Part shown: piece by piece, positions 33,044 through 40,440 of the stretch | Layout of the letters: each line of letters starts with the position of its first letter | Numbering within the stretch: position 1 is the stretch's first letter | Assembly (NCBI GenBank): GCA_017303855.1 | Contig: JAFLBL010000001.1 | Span: 439,978-503,977, forward strand | Length of the DNA: 64,000 nucleotides | DNA from: Chitinophagales bacterium | GTDB lineage: Bacteria > Bacteroidota > Bacteroidia > Chitinophagales > Chitinophagaceae | Direction: 5' to 3' | Program-made: the position numbers and the translations under genes | The notes under the pieces: model-generated | Database searches by the model: none | The model's input: only the letters and a program-made list of their open reading frames with translations | What the model was told of the DNA's origin: nothing

Positions 33044-34249
33044 CTATGATGGCATTACACTCATATACGTTGCCAGATCCTTATCTCCTCTCCCGCTCAG
33101 ACAGATTACTACCACATCTTTTTTATTGAAGTTGATCATCTTTAATGCATGCAGTGCATGCGCTGATTCAAGGGCGGGAATTATACCTTCCATTTTTGCC
33201 AGTTCAAAAGCGGCATTCAGCGCTTTCTGATCAGTGGCACTCATGAAACTGGCGCGACCGGTTTCAAATAAATGCGCATGCAAGGGTCCGATGCCGGGAT
33301 AATCGAGTCCGGCTGAAATACTGTGAGGCTCCACCACCTGGCCATCGTGCGTCTGCATCAGGAGGCTTTTGCTGCCATGCAGTATACCAGGTTTGCCTAA
33401 TTGTGTTGTTGCAGCGCTCTTCCCGCTATTGACCCCTTCACCGGCGGCTTCCACAGCAATCAGCTTCACCGCGGGCTCTTCAATGAAATGATAAAACGCT
33501 CCGGCGGCATTACTTCCTCCGCCCACACAAGCGATCACGTATTGAGGCAATTCCGACCCTGTTTTTTCCAGTAATTGTTTTCTTATCTCCTCACTGATTA
33601 CACTTTGAAAACGGGCCACCATATCCGGGTAAGGATGCGGGCCTACTACAGATCCGATGATATAATGGGTATCATTGGGATGATTTATCCAGTCACGTAT
33701 CGCTTCATTGGTGGCATCTTTGAGGGTCTTACTGCCGCTGGTTGCCGGTATTACGGTTGCTCCCAGCATTTTCATACGTGCCACATTAGGAGCCTGCCGT
33801 TCAATATCCTTTTCTCCCATATAAACTATACACTCCATTCCTTTCAGTGCACACACAGTGGCTGTGGCCACGCCATGCTGACCGGCTCCGGTCTCCGCAA
33901 TGATGCGGGTCTTACCCAGCCGTTGTGCCAGCAGTATCTGCCCGATGGTATTATTGATCTTATGCGCTCCGGTATGACAAAGGTCTTCCCGTTTCAGATA
34001 TATCTGTGCCCCATACCGTTTACTCAGCCTTTCGGCCAGGTATAATGGCGTAGGTCGCCCTACATAATCCCGAAGCAGATATTGAAACTCCTTCTGAAAC
34101 TCCTCTTCATACATAATCTCCAGGTATTTTTCCCGCAACTCCTCCACATTCCGGTGCAACATTTCAGGAATATACGCCCCGCCAAAAGAACCATAATATC
34201 CCTGTTCATTGGGTGTACCGATCAACACTTTTTCATTCATACTTTCCAT
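33044..34249 (-). CDS. trpB: Tryptophan synthase beta subunit
   Basis: PLP enzyme joining indole and serine to tryptophan. 401 residues, standard for TrpB1. Visible: [38 protein letters not shown] with PLP-binding Lys97, [33 protein letters not shown] for the phosphate loop, and [14 protein letters not shown]. Both ATG 34249 and ATG 34240 are possible starts. Upstream is a 262-base spacer filled with repeats; downstream the DUF559 cassette begins within 2 bases of its stop. Confidence 0.97.
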   Translation of the reverse strand: MESMNEKVLIGTPNEQGYYGSFGGAYIPEMLHRNVEELREKYLEIMYEEEFQKEFQYLLRDYVGRPTPLYLAERLSKRYGAQIYLKREDLCHTGAHKINNTIGQILLAQRLGKTRIIAETGAGQHGVATATVCALKGMECIVYMGEKDIERQAPNVARMKMLGATVIPATSGSKTLKDATNEAIRDWINHPNDTHYIIGSVVGPHPYPDMVARFQSVISEEIRKQLLEKTGSELPQYVIACVGGGSNAAGAFYHFIEEPAVKLIAVEAAGEGVNSGKSAATTQLGKPGILHGSKSLLMQTHDGQVVEPHSISAGLDYPGIGPLHAHLFETGRASFMSATDQKALNAAFELAKMEGIIPALESAHALHALKMINFNKKDVVVICLSGRGDKDLATYMSVMPS

Positions 34250-34303
34250 AACTAACCGTGTTTCAAATCTGTTTAATCACTTATACAAATTTCTTTTCCC
34301 AAA

Positions 34304-34370
34304 TCACCCTTCGGCAAGCCTGCCTGTCCGGTAGGCAGGCTCCCCGCATTTGGCGGGACAGGCAGGGTGA
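34304..34370. repeat. Composite palindrome upstream of trpB
   Basis: Outer arms TCACCCT (34304-34310) and AGGGTGA (34364-34370) enclose AGCCTGCCT-GTCCGGT-AGGCAGGCT (34317-34341) and a smaller CCCGC/GCGGG hairpin. The core words are shared with the palindrome inside trpE. Confidence 0.75.
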
Positions 34371-34385
34371 CACCCATCTATCACT

Positions 34386-34440
34386 ATTTCTTCTCTCTTC
34401 TCTCTTCTCTCTTCTCTCTTCCCTCTTCTCTCTTCCCTTA
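34386..34440. repeat. Polypyrimidine tandem repeat (TTCTCTC heptamers)
   Basis: About seven heptamer units, all C and T on this strand, directly followed by the GACTCC repeat. On the trp mRNA this is a purine-only stretch (GAGAGAA units) roughly 140-195 bases before trpB. Confidence 0.8.
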
Positions 34441-34511
34441 ACTCCTGACTCCCGACTCCTGACTCCCGACTCCTGACTCCCGACTCCCGGCTCCCGACTC
34501 CCGACTCCCGT
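34441..34511. repeat. GACTCC/GACTCCC tandem repeat
   Basis: About ten units of GACTCCTGACTCCC or variants, ending at the trpF2 stop codon (34512). An internal 15-mer (34481-34495) is the exact reverse complement of 423-437 inside pdxJ. Confidence 0.8.
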
Positions 34512-35138
34512 CTATTTCAGCCCTTGCTTAAACTGTAACAACAACTTCATATCTTTCACGCCGGGCGACACTTCAAATTTGCTGTTGATATCCACACCGA
34601 ACATATCCGGATGCTTAAACGCTTTCACGCGGCCGGCATCCTCCACACCGATTCCTCCACTCAGGAAGAATGGCTTTTCAATTTTTGCTTTTGACAGGAT
34701 ACTCCAGTCAAACTGCTGACCGGTGCCACCAAAACTCTCTTTTAATCCCCCGGTATCAAAGAGATAATAATCACAAACAGCGTCATAGGGCGCTACCAGT
34801 TTATCAATATCCTCATCACCTTTTATACGGAAGGCTTTAATCACCTCCACTTCACTACTGAGATCTTCACACATTTCGGGAGTTTCATCGCCGTGCAGTT
34901 GTACCACTTCCAGCCCGTATTCATCAATTGCATCCAGCACTTCGATCATTTCAGGATTGACAAATACACCAGTCTTCCTGAGATCGAAATCGGCATTCTT
35001 AACATCTTTGGGATTCAGTTTGCCAACCACATACCTAGGAGACTCTTTATAAAAAATCATCCCGGCAAAATCAATATCCAGTCCGTCGAGTTGTTGCAGC
35101 TGTTTCATTTCAGTGATGCCGCATACTTTAATATTCAT
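34512..35138 (-). CDS. trpF: Phosphoribosylanthranilate isomerase, copy 2
   Basis: A 208-residue TIM-barrel isomerase converting N-(5-phosphoribosyl)anthranilate to CdRP. Visible: catalytic Cys6 in MNIKVCGITEM, the DFAGMIFYKESPRYV substrate region, canonical VVQLHGDETPE, YYLFDTGG with the catalytic Asp, FFLSGGIGVEDAGRV and FGVDINSKFEVSPGVKD for phosphate binding. It starts 6 bases after the first trpF copy. It keeps the standard VQLHG and CGIT motifs, so it is the likelier main isomerase. Its stop codon adjoins the GACTCC repeat. Confidence 0.93.
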   Translation of the reverse strand: MNIKVCGITEMKQLQQLDGLDIDFAGMIFYKESPRYVVGKLNPKDVKNADFDLRKTGVFVNPEMIEVLDAIDEYGLEVVQLHGDETPEMCEDLSSEVEVIKAFRIKGDEDIDKLVAPYDAVCDYYLFDTGGLKESFGGTGQQFDWSILSKAKIEKPFFLSGGIGVEDAGRVKAFKHPDMFGVDINSKFEVSPGVKDMKLLLQFKQGLK

Positions 35139-35144
35139 ACTTGT

Positions 35145-35777
35145 TTATTTCAGTTCGTCAATAAATTGCTTTAGTTTGTTCATATCCTTCACCCCGGCAC
35201 CCATTTCAAATTTACTGTTCACGTCCACTGCAAACAATTTTGCTCCTGCGGGTCCTGCACTCAGTGCTTTTATTCTCTCCGCATCTGCGGGCTCAACTCC
35301 CCCGCTGAGGAAATAAGGCTTTGACGGAGGCGCCTTCTCCAGCAGTTTCCAGTTAAACTTTTTCCCTGTACTGCCATACCCGGTGCCGGCCGTGTCAAAC
35401 ATAAAAAAATCGCAGACATTCTTGTACGGGATCGTCAACGGATCCAGGTTTTCCTTCCCGGCGAGCCGGAACACTTTGATCACCGATATAAAATCGGCAA
35501 TTCTGGCACAATACTCCGGTGTCTCATCTCCGCTCAGCTGGACCATATCCAGCCGGTATTCTTCTACCGTTCTTACCAGTTCATCATATCGCGCATTTAC
35601 AAAAATACCCACACGGGCGAACTTCCCCTTCAGTTGTTTCATCTTTTCCGGGCTGATCTTCTGCCGCATGTAACGGGGGGAGGCCGGATAGAAATTGAAC
35701 CCTGCCATATCAACCCCCAGGTCGTCAAAGGTTTTCACCTGTTCCGGCAGAATGTTGCCGCATACTTTCAGTTTCAT
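35145..35777 (-). CDS. trpF: Phosphoribosylanthranilate isomerase-like, copy 1 (diverged)
   Basis: A 210-residue TrpF homologue directly before the other copy. It keeps Cys6 (MKLKVCGNI) and the Asp in FFMFDTAGTG, but reads CGNI instead of CGIT and VQLSG instead of VQLHG, and its phosphate loop is FAVDVNSKFEMGAGVKD. Its ATG lies inside trpC (53-base overlap), in line with translational coupling. Tandem trpF copies with unequal motif conservation suggest relaxed or altered function in this copy, but the two catalytic residues are still present. A role in histidine-type isomerisation (PriA-like) is not supported. Confidence 0.88.
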   Translation of the reverse strand: MKLKVCGNILPEQVKTFDDLGVDMAGFNFYPASPRYMRQKISPEKMKQLKGKFARVGIFVNARYDELVRTVEEYRLDMVQLSGDETPEYCARIADFISVIKVFRLAGKENLDPLTIPYKNVCDFFMFDTAGTGYGSTGKKFNWKLLEKAPPSKPYFLSGGVEPADAERIKALSAGPAGAKLFAVDVNSKFEMGAGVKDMNKLKQFIDELK

Positions 35778-36570
35778 GTGCTTTTGCGTTTAATTGGTCA
35801 ATAAAATCAGCAAAAGCAATCGCTGGCGTATCCGCTTTCATAAAATTCTCTCCAATGAGAAAACCAAGGAAACCGGCTTGTTTTAAAGATACGATAGTTT
35901 CCACATTTGTAATCCCGCTCTCCGCTATAGCGGGCTTTCCGGCCGGAATATATTTTCTGAGTTGCAGGGAAGTGTTGATATCCACTTCAAAGGTCTTCAG
36001 ATTCCTGTTATTGATCCCCACCATACTCACATCCTCACAGATATGGCCCAGTTCCTCTTCATTATGTATTTCCAGGATCGATTCGAGGCCGATACTGGCG
36101 GCATAAGCGGCGTATTCTTTTACCTGTGCCGGGCTGAGACAGGCAGCAATCAGTAAAATCACATCCGCCCCGAATGCCCTGGCTTCCGCAATCTGCCAGG
36201 GATCCACGATGAAATCCTTTCGCAATACCGGAATATCTGTGACTACTTTAGTCTGGATCAAATCATCCAGATCGCCACCGAAAAACTCCTGATCGGTCAG
36301 CACAGAAATGCCTGCCGCGGCTTTATTATAAGCAGTGACCACAGGCTCCACTTCAAGCTCTTTGGTTTTGAACCAGCCCTTACTCGGGCTCTTGCGTTTG
36401 AATTCCGCAATGATACCAGTACTCTTGGGCAAAAGCAGGTGATGTACCAGCGAACGGGTCCTGACCTCCCAAAAGAACCCCTCTTTTTCAAAGCGGGAAA
36501 CCGGACTGAGTTTTTTAAAGGGCTCGATCTCGGCTTTTTTGTGCGCGACGATTTTTTCTAAGATGTCCAT
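35725..36570 (-). CDS. trpC: Indole-3-glycerol phosphate synthase
   Basis: Ring-closes CdRP to indole-3-glycerol phosphate. 281 residues, slightly long because the last 18 residues (from AHETESM on) overlap trpF. Visible: MDILEKIVAHKKAEI, IIAEFKRKSPSKGW with the catalytic Lys, ISVLTDQEFFGGDL, VLRKDFIVDPWQI, VGINNRNLKTFEVD and IAESGITN, all standard. The gene is separated from trpD by 140 bases holding a 19-bp perfect inverted repeat. Confidence 0.96.
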   Translation of the reverse strand: MDILEKIVAHKKAEIEPFKKLSPVSRFEKEGFFWEVRTRSLVHHLLLPKSTGIIAEFKRKSPSKGWFKTKELEVEPVVTAYNKAAAGISVLTDQEFFGGDLDDLIQTKVVTDIPVLRKDFIVDPWQIAEARAFGADVILLIAACLSPAQVKEYAAYAASIGLESILEIHNEEELGHICEDVSMVGINNRNLKTFEVDINTSLQLRKYIPAGKPAIAESGITNVETIVSLKQAGFLGFLIGENFMKADTPAIAFADFIDQLNAKAHETESMRQHSAGTGENL

Positions 36571-36617
36571 GTTAAAAAATAATTCGTTTTAAAACAATTA
36601 CTGCTCTTTCAATGATC

Positions 36618-36703
36618 ATTGAGCATTGAAAATTGAATATTGAAATTTTCTTAAACCAGGCTTACAATGCTCAATATTCAACGCTCAATTTTCAATGCTC
36701 AAT
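36618..36703. repeat. 19-bp perfect inverted repeat between trpD and trpC
   Basis: The arms are 36618-36636 (ATTGAGCATTGAAAATTGA) and 36685-36703, exact reverse complements with a 48-base loop. Partial extra copies (TTGAATATTGAAATT, CTCAATATTCAACG) lie in the loop, so the whole is an imperfect palindrome. Confidence 0.85.
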
Positions 36704-36710
36704 AGAAGAG

Positions 36711-37706
36711 CTATTGCTGCAATCCGATCAGTTGCTCCAGACCCTTCCAGGCCTTTCCGCTTTCCAGACTTTCCACAGCAGCATCATAGGCAGCATCATA
36801 GGAATCGTATTTACCGGTACAATGCAGCGCCATTGCCGCATTGGCCAACACCACCGCATTCTGTGCCCAGCTGCCTTCCCGATTAAGTATCTTTTTAAAT
36901 ATAGCTGCAGCTTCTTCCACGGTATCACCACCACTTATATCTTCTGTCATCACCATCCGCTTGCCCAGTTGTTCCGGAGTCATTACCCTTTCACCTTCAT
37001 GAGTGATCACTTTGGTATCACTGGTAAGCGAAATTTCGTCGTAGCCATCCAGGCTATGAATTATGGTAAACGGCTTTCCGCCCAGCTGCAACAGGTAATT
37101 ATAGATCCTTGCCATTTCCAGGTTATATACACCAACCAGCTGGTAAGCGGGATTGGCCGGATTTGCCATGGGGCCCAGCATATTGAAGAAAGTCCGCATA
37201 GCCAGGTTTTTCCGGATCGGCCCTACCGTCTTCAGGGCCGGATGAAATAAAGGCGCATGGAGAAAACAAATGTTTGCCGCTTCCAGTTCCTTTTTAAGTT
37301 TATCCGTATTGTTTGAAAAAACATAGCCCATCTGTTCCATCACATTCGATGCGCCGCTGATAGAGGATGCCCCATAGTTTCCGTGTTTGGTAACTTTCTG
37401 TCCGGCACCGGCGACAATAAAACAAGCCAGGGTGGAAATATTAAACGTATTCTTTCCATCACCGCCGGTTCCCACAATATCAATTGCATCATAAGCTGCC
37501 AGATCCGCTTTTACACAAAGCTCCAGTAAAGCATCGCGGAAGCCCTGCAATTCGTCAATGGTTATACTGCGCATAAGATACACGGTCATAAAAGCCGTCA
37601 CCTCATGTTCATTGTAAATCCCCCGGCCTATATTTACCAGTGCCTCTTTCGCCGCTTCCCGGCTCAGGGTCTTGTGCTCAAATAAGTATTGTAAAATGCG
37701 TTTCAT
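36711..37706 (-). CDS. trpD: Anthranilate phosphoribosyltransferase
   Basis: Attaches phosphoribose from PRPP to anthranilate. 331 residues, standard. Visible: AIDIVGTGGDGKNTFNIST with the PRPP-binding GTGGD loop, KHGNYGASSISGASNVMEQM, LHAPLFHPALKTVGPIRKNL and FFNMLGPMANPANPAYQLVG. No fused glutamine amidotransferase is present; trpG is separate, 90 bases upstream. The start ATG 37706 directly abuts a repeat-rich spacer. Confidence 0.97.
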   Translation of the reverse strand: MKRILQYLFEHKTLSREAAKEALVNIGRGIYNEHEVTAFMTVYLMRSITIDELQGFRDALLELCVKADLAAYDAIDIVGTGGDGKNTFNISTLACFIVAGAGQKVTKHGNYGASSISGASNVMEQMGYVFSNNTDKLKKELEAANICFLHAPLFHPALKTVGPIRKNLAMRTFFNMLGPMANPANPAYQLVGVYNLEMARIYNYLLQLGGKPFTIIHSLDGYDEISLTSDTKVITHEGERVMTPEQLGKRMVMTEDISGGDTVEEAAAIFKKILNREGSWAQNAVVLANAAMALHCTGKYDSYDAAYDAAVESLESGKAWKGLEQLIGLQQ

Positions 37707-37760
37707 GTGAGTGTTGAGTTGTTGAGGCGTTTAGATGTTTAGGGTTTAGATAATTAGATA
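37707..37760. repeat. Intergenic repeat between trpG and trpD
   Basis: Begins GTGTTGAGTTGTTGAGG, then CGTTTAGATGTTTAGGGTTT. It belongs to the same word family as 5521, 28208 and 38383. Confidence 0.6.
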
Positions 37761-37796
37761 GCTTATGTGGAATGCTCTGACATCTGCTTTCTCATT

Positions 37797-38378
37797 CTAC
37801 TGCACCAGCCAGTTCTTCAATATCTTCTCCCCATCCGGTGTCAGTACACTTTCGGGATGAAACTGTACACCCTGTACATCAAACGTCTTATGCTGCAATC
37901 CCATGATGTACCCCATATCATCTACAGCCGTCACTTCCAGATCTGCCGGAAAATCCTGATCGCTTACCACCCAGCTATGATACCGGCCCACATCAAACCT
38001 TTGAGGTAAGCCGCTGAATAAAGGGCTTTTCACTTTTGAGTTCTGAATTTTGACTTCAATGGGAGTAGCAATACCATGATAAACTTCCTTCAGATTCACC
38101 AAGGTCCCGCCAAAAGCCTCCCCGATTGCCTGGTGACCGAGACATACACCCAGGATGGACTTGCTGGCGGCATATTCTTTTATCAGCGGCAATAAAAGTC
38201 CTGCTTCCACCGGTATCCCGGGTCCGGGGGATAAAATGATCTTATCATACATCTTTACTTTCTCCAGTGGCAGCTGGTCATTACGGACCACTTCCACTTT
38301 CACCCTTGTGATTTTTTCGACCAGGTGAACGAGATTGTAAGTAAAGGAATCATAGTTATCGAATACGAGTATGTTCAC
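37797..38378 (-). CDS. trpG: Anthranilate synthase glutamine amidotransferase subunit
   Basis: Supplies ammonia to TrpE. 193 residues. Visible: VFDNYDSFTYNLVHLVE, SPGPGIP, the nucleophile Cys79 in ILGVCLGHQAIGEAFGG, and the C-terminal GVQFHPESVLTPDG with His and Glu of the triad. Between IATPIEVK and SPLFSGL lies IQNSKVK, somewhat longer than usual, and its DNA (CTTTTGAGTTCTGAATTTTG) resembles dispersed AAAAGT/TTTTGA intergenic repeats; it is probably a repeat-derived insertion. The catalytic triad is intact, so function is likely kept. Confidence 0.95.
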   Translation of the reverse strand: MNILVFDNYDSFTYNLVHLVEKITRVKVEVVRNDQLPLEKVKMYDKIILSPGPGIPVEAGLLLPLIKEYAASKSILGVCLGHQAIGEAFGGTLVNLKEVYHGIATPIEVKIQNSKVKSPLFSGLPQRFDVGRYHSWVVSDQDFPADLEVTAVDDMGYIMGLQHKTFDVQGVQFHPESVLTPDGEKILKNWLVQ

Positions 38379-38382
38379 GATA

Positions 38383-38440
38383 AATGGTTTAGATGTTTAG
38401 TCGTTTAGTTGTTTAGTTGTTAAGTTGTTTAGAGAAGACT
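38383..38440. repeat. Intergenic repeat between trpE and trpG
   Basis: Tandem TTTAGATGTTTAGTCG, TTTAGTTGTTTAGTTGTT and AAGTTGTTTAG units, of the same family as 5521 and 37707. Confidence 0.6.
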
Positions 38441-38465
38441 CTTTAATTAACTGACAAATCAAAAA

Positions 38466-39929
38466 CTAAACAATCTTAATTGCTTCCTCAATTGCCTTCT
38501 TCAGCGCCCCTAATTTATTATTCACTTCCTGTAATTCGCTTTCGGGATTACTGGCCACTACCACACCGGCTCCCGCCTGATAGGCGAGTGTATTGCCACG
38601 ACTCAGGAAAGTGCGGATCATGATCGCGTGATTGAAACTGCCATCAAAACCGGCAAAGCCGATCGCCCCGCCATAATAACTGCGGGATGTTGGTTCATAC
38701 ATATCAATAAGCTCCATGGCTTTGAACTTCGGAGCCCCGCTGAGTGTGCCTGCCGGAAATGTCTTAGCCAGTAATTCAAATGGATTGGCACCGGGTTTTG
38801 CCTGTCCGGTCACCTCACTCACCAGGTGGATCACATGTGAGAAATATTGTACCTGCCGGTAATGAGTAACTTCTACCTCGTCACAAACGCGGCTGAGATC
38901 ATTGCGCGCCAGGTCCACCAGCATCACATGTTCAGCGTTTTCCTTTGCATCCGTCAGCAATCGTTCTGTAGCAATTTTATCCGCTTCCTCATCACCCGTA
39001 CGTTTAAAGGTGCCGGCAATGGGATGTACAACAGCTTTCTGATTGCTGATTTTTAATTGTGCTTCCGGCGAAGAACCCATCAGTTTATAATCACCATAAT
39101 CAAAAAAGAATAAATAAGGCGAAGGATTGATACTGCGCAGGGCCCTGTACACATTGAACTCATCACCGGTAAAACCCTGTTGGTAACGACGACTGAGTAC
39201 GATCTGGAACACATCGCCCCGCTGGCAGCTGGCAATCCCTTTACGTACCATTTCACGGTAATCTTCATCGGTCATGTTGGATTGCTCTGTTCCTTTCATC
39301 GCAAACGGATATACAGGTACATCTTTGCTGCGAATCAGGGATTCAACCGCGGCTGCATCGCCTTCTATGCCTTTAATTTTATTCTCACATAAAAACAACT
39401 CATCCCGGAAGTGATTGATGACGATCACGTACTGGTAGAGACGGTAGCGCATGAGAGGGATGGCAGTCGGGAGTCGGGAGCCTGCCTGCCGGACAGGCAG
39501 GTCGGGAATCGGGAGTCCTTCCTTAGTTGTTGATAGCTTAATGGTGTCGAAGAACTGTACAGCGTCATAGGTGCTATAGCCAAAAAGCCCCTGGGCGAAG
39601 CTGAGTTCTTTTTGTAATGGTTTTATTGCATCGAATTGCTGCATAAAATTCCAGAGGAGTCCGGGAACTTCCGCCGTATTTTTTAATGCAACTTTCTCCG
39701 GATTACGGCCGGGGAGTTTGAACTCAACCTGTTCCCTGGACGTGATCTCCATACCCCCGATGGCATTGATACAGATAAACGAGTAGCTGTTCTCAGATGA
39801 ATGATGGTCCGTGCTTTCGAGCAGGATCGTATCCCTGAACTTGTCCCGCAACCGCAGATAGATACCTACCGGAGTATATACATCCGCCAGCATCCGTTTG
39901 GCAGTTGTGTTGATCTCAATTTTTTTCAT
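38466..39929 (-). CDS. trpE: Anthranilate synthase component I, with an in-frame palindromic insertion
   Basis: Makes anthranilate from chorismate with TrpG ammonia. 487 residues. Visible: LLEST near residue 38 (feedback-site motif), FQIVLSRRYQQGF, PSPYLFFFDYGDYKLMGSSP, HPIAGTFKRTGDEEAD, NDLSRVCDEVEV, FPAGTLSGAPKFKAME and YYGGAIGFAGFDG, all typical. Residues about 139-156 contain PDLPVRQAGSRLP between FFDTIKLSTTKEG and AIPLMRYRLYQ, coded by a palindrome plus GACTCCC repeats seen also upstream of trpB; this is an in-frame insertion. Conserved parts are intact. It is preceded by a terminator and a Trp-rich leader peptide, suggesting attenuation. Confidence 0.95.
   Translation of the reverse strand: MKKIEINTTAKRMLADVYTPVGIYLRLRDKFRDTILLESTDHHSSENSYSFICINAIGGMEITSREQVEFKLPGRNPEKVALKNTAEVPGLLWNFMQQFDAIKPLQKELSFAQGLFGYSTYDAVQFFDTIKLSTTKEGLPIPDLPVRQAGSRLPTAIPLMRYRLYQYVIVINHFRDELFLCENKIKGIEGDAAAVESLIRSKDVPVYPFAMKGTEQSNMTDEDYREMVRKGIASCQRGDVFQIVLSRRYQQGFTGDEFNVYRALRSINPSPYLFFFDYGDYKLMGSSPEAQLKISNQKAVVHPIAGTFKRTGDEEADKIATERLLTDAKENAEHVMLVDLARNDLSRVCDEVEVTHYRQVQYFSHVIHLVSEVTGQAKPGANPFELLAKTFPAGTLSGAPKFKAMELIDMYEPTSRSYYGGAIGFAGFDGSFNHAIMIRTFLSRGNTLAYQAGAGVVVASNPESELQEVNNKLGALKKAIEEAIKIV
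39463..39517. repeat. Palindromic repeat inserted in frame in trpE
   Basis: Contains GTCGGGAGTCGGGAG, then CCTGCCTG-CCGGA-CAGGCAGG (39481-39501), then TCGGGAATCGGGAGTCC. The palindrome and the GGGAGTC words occur together also in the trpF-trpB spacer. Confidence 0.85.
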
Positions 39930-39962
39930 ATTTCATTATTCCTTTCCTGTCAGGCAGGTACT

Positions 39963-39995
39963 AAAAAACAGGAGCCCCGGTATTCGGGGCTCCTG
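39963..39995 (-). terminator. Attenuator-type terminator upstream of trpE
   Basis: CAGGAGCCCCG and CGGGGCTCCTG (11 bp, perfect, 39969-39995) with a 5-base loop, followed on the minus strand by TTTTTT. It lies between the Trp-rich leader peptide and trpE, about 35 bases before the trpE ATG. The GGGGCT near the end of the leader ORF is complementary to its 5' arm (AGCCCC), giving a competing antiterminator. Confidence 0.88.
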
Positions 39996-40021
39996 AATGA
40001 TATACAAATGCAGTTATGACA

Positions 40022-40081
40022 CTACAGCCCCATTAGAGTTGTATGCCACCACCATTGATTATTTGTTGTCGTCCTGTTCAT
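40022..40081 (-). CDS. trpL: trp leader peptide with three consecutive Trp codons
   Basis: A 19-residue ORF, MNRTTTNNQWWWHTTLMGL, with three successive TGG codons at codons 10-12, ending in TAG 27 bases before the terminator stem. Three tandem Trp codons in 19 are far above chance, and position and strand are exactly those of a ribosome-stalling attenuator peptide. Bases of codons 17-19 contain GGGGCT, which can pair with the AGCCCC arm of the terminator. A ribosome stalled at the Trp codons should leave this free (read-through), whereas one at the stop codon should cover it (termination). I recall a described Bacteroidetes trp-leader RNA motif; membership cannot be checked here. Confidence 0.82.
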   Translation of the reverse strand: MNRTTTNNQWWWHTTLMGL

Positions 40082-40089
40082 TTATACTG

Positions 40090-40121
40090 CAAATATGTGG
40101 CTACAATTCCAAATAAGCAAA
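40090..40121 (-). promoter_or_regulatory. Putative promoter of the trp operon
   Basis: On the minus strand TTTG (40121-40118), 20 bases, then CATATTTG (40097-40090), one mismatch from TAnnTTTG. The predicted start is only a few bases before the leader peptide ATG at 40081. It overlaps the 5' region of the divergent acetyltransferase. Confidence 0.55.
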
Positions 40122-40154
40122 AAAAACTTGATAGCTTTAATAAAACAAAAAATT

Positions 40155-40439
40155 ATGACCATTCATCACAAACAAGCCGGCGGAAAGGGCATTTTCTACG
40201 TAGGTGAAGAAGGCGCCTACCTGGCGGAAATGGTGTACACCCTGCCAGCCGATGATAAAATGATTATCGAACATACGGAAGTTAGTGACGAGCTCCGGGG
40301 ACAGAACGTAGGGTACCAGCTGGTGCATGCGGCCGTAGAACATGCCCGTACATATGGTCAGAAGATCATCCCGCTATGCCCTTTTGCGAATGCGGTTTTT
40401 AAGAAGAAACCGGAATACGCCGATGTGCTGTTTAAGTAA
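40155..40439 (+). CDS. YjdJ/GNAT-like N-acetyltransferase (short form)
   Basis: A 94-residue small acetyltransferase-fold protein from ATG 40155. Visible: FYVGEEGAYLAEMVYTLPAD, IIEHTEVSDELRGQNVGYQL (shortened acetyl-CoA loop RGQNVG), LVHAAVEHARTYGQKIIPLC and PFANAVFKKKPEYADVLF. This is the short, YjdJ-like branch of GNATs, often cytoplasmic and of unknown substrate. The frame extends upstream to a start at 40095, but that would overlap the trp leader promoter on the other strand. Divergent from trp; a bidirectional terminator follows. Confidence 0.85.
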   Translation: MTIHHKQAGGKGIFYVGEEGAYLAEMVYTLPADDKMIIEHTEVSDELRGQNVGYQLVHAAVEHARTYGQKIIPLCPFANAVFKKKPEYADVLFK

Positions 40440-40440
40440 A

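Noticed and set aside
40040..40058. Alternative leader frame ATGGTGGTGGCATAC (MVVAYNSNGAVVS)
   Set aside because: It has no Trp codon. The overlapping frame that starts at 40081 reads the same bases as TGG TGG TGG and is better placed.
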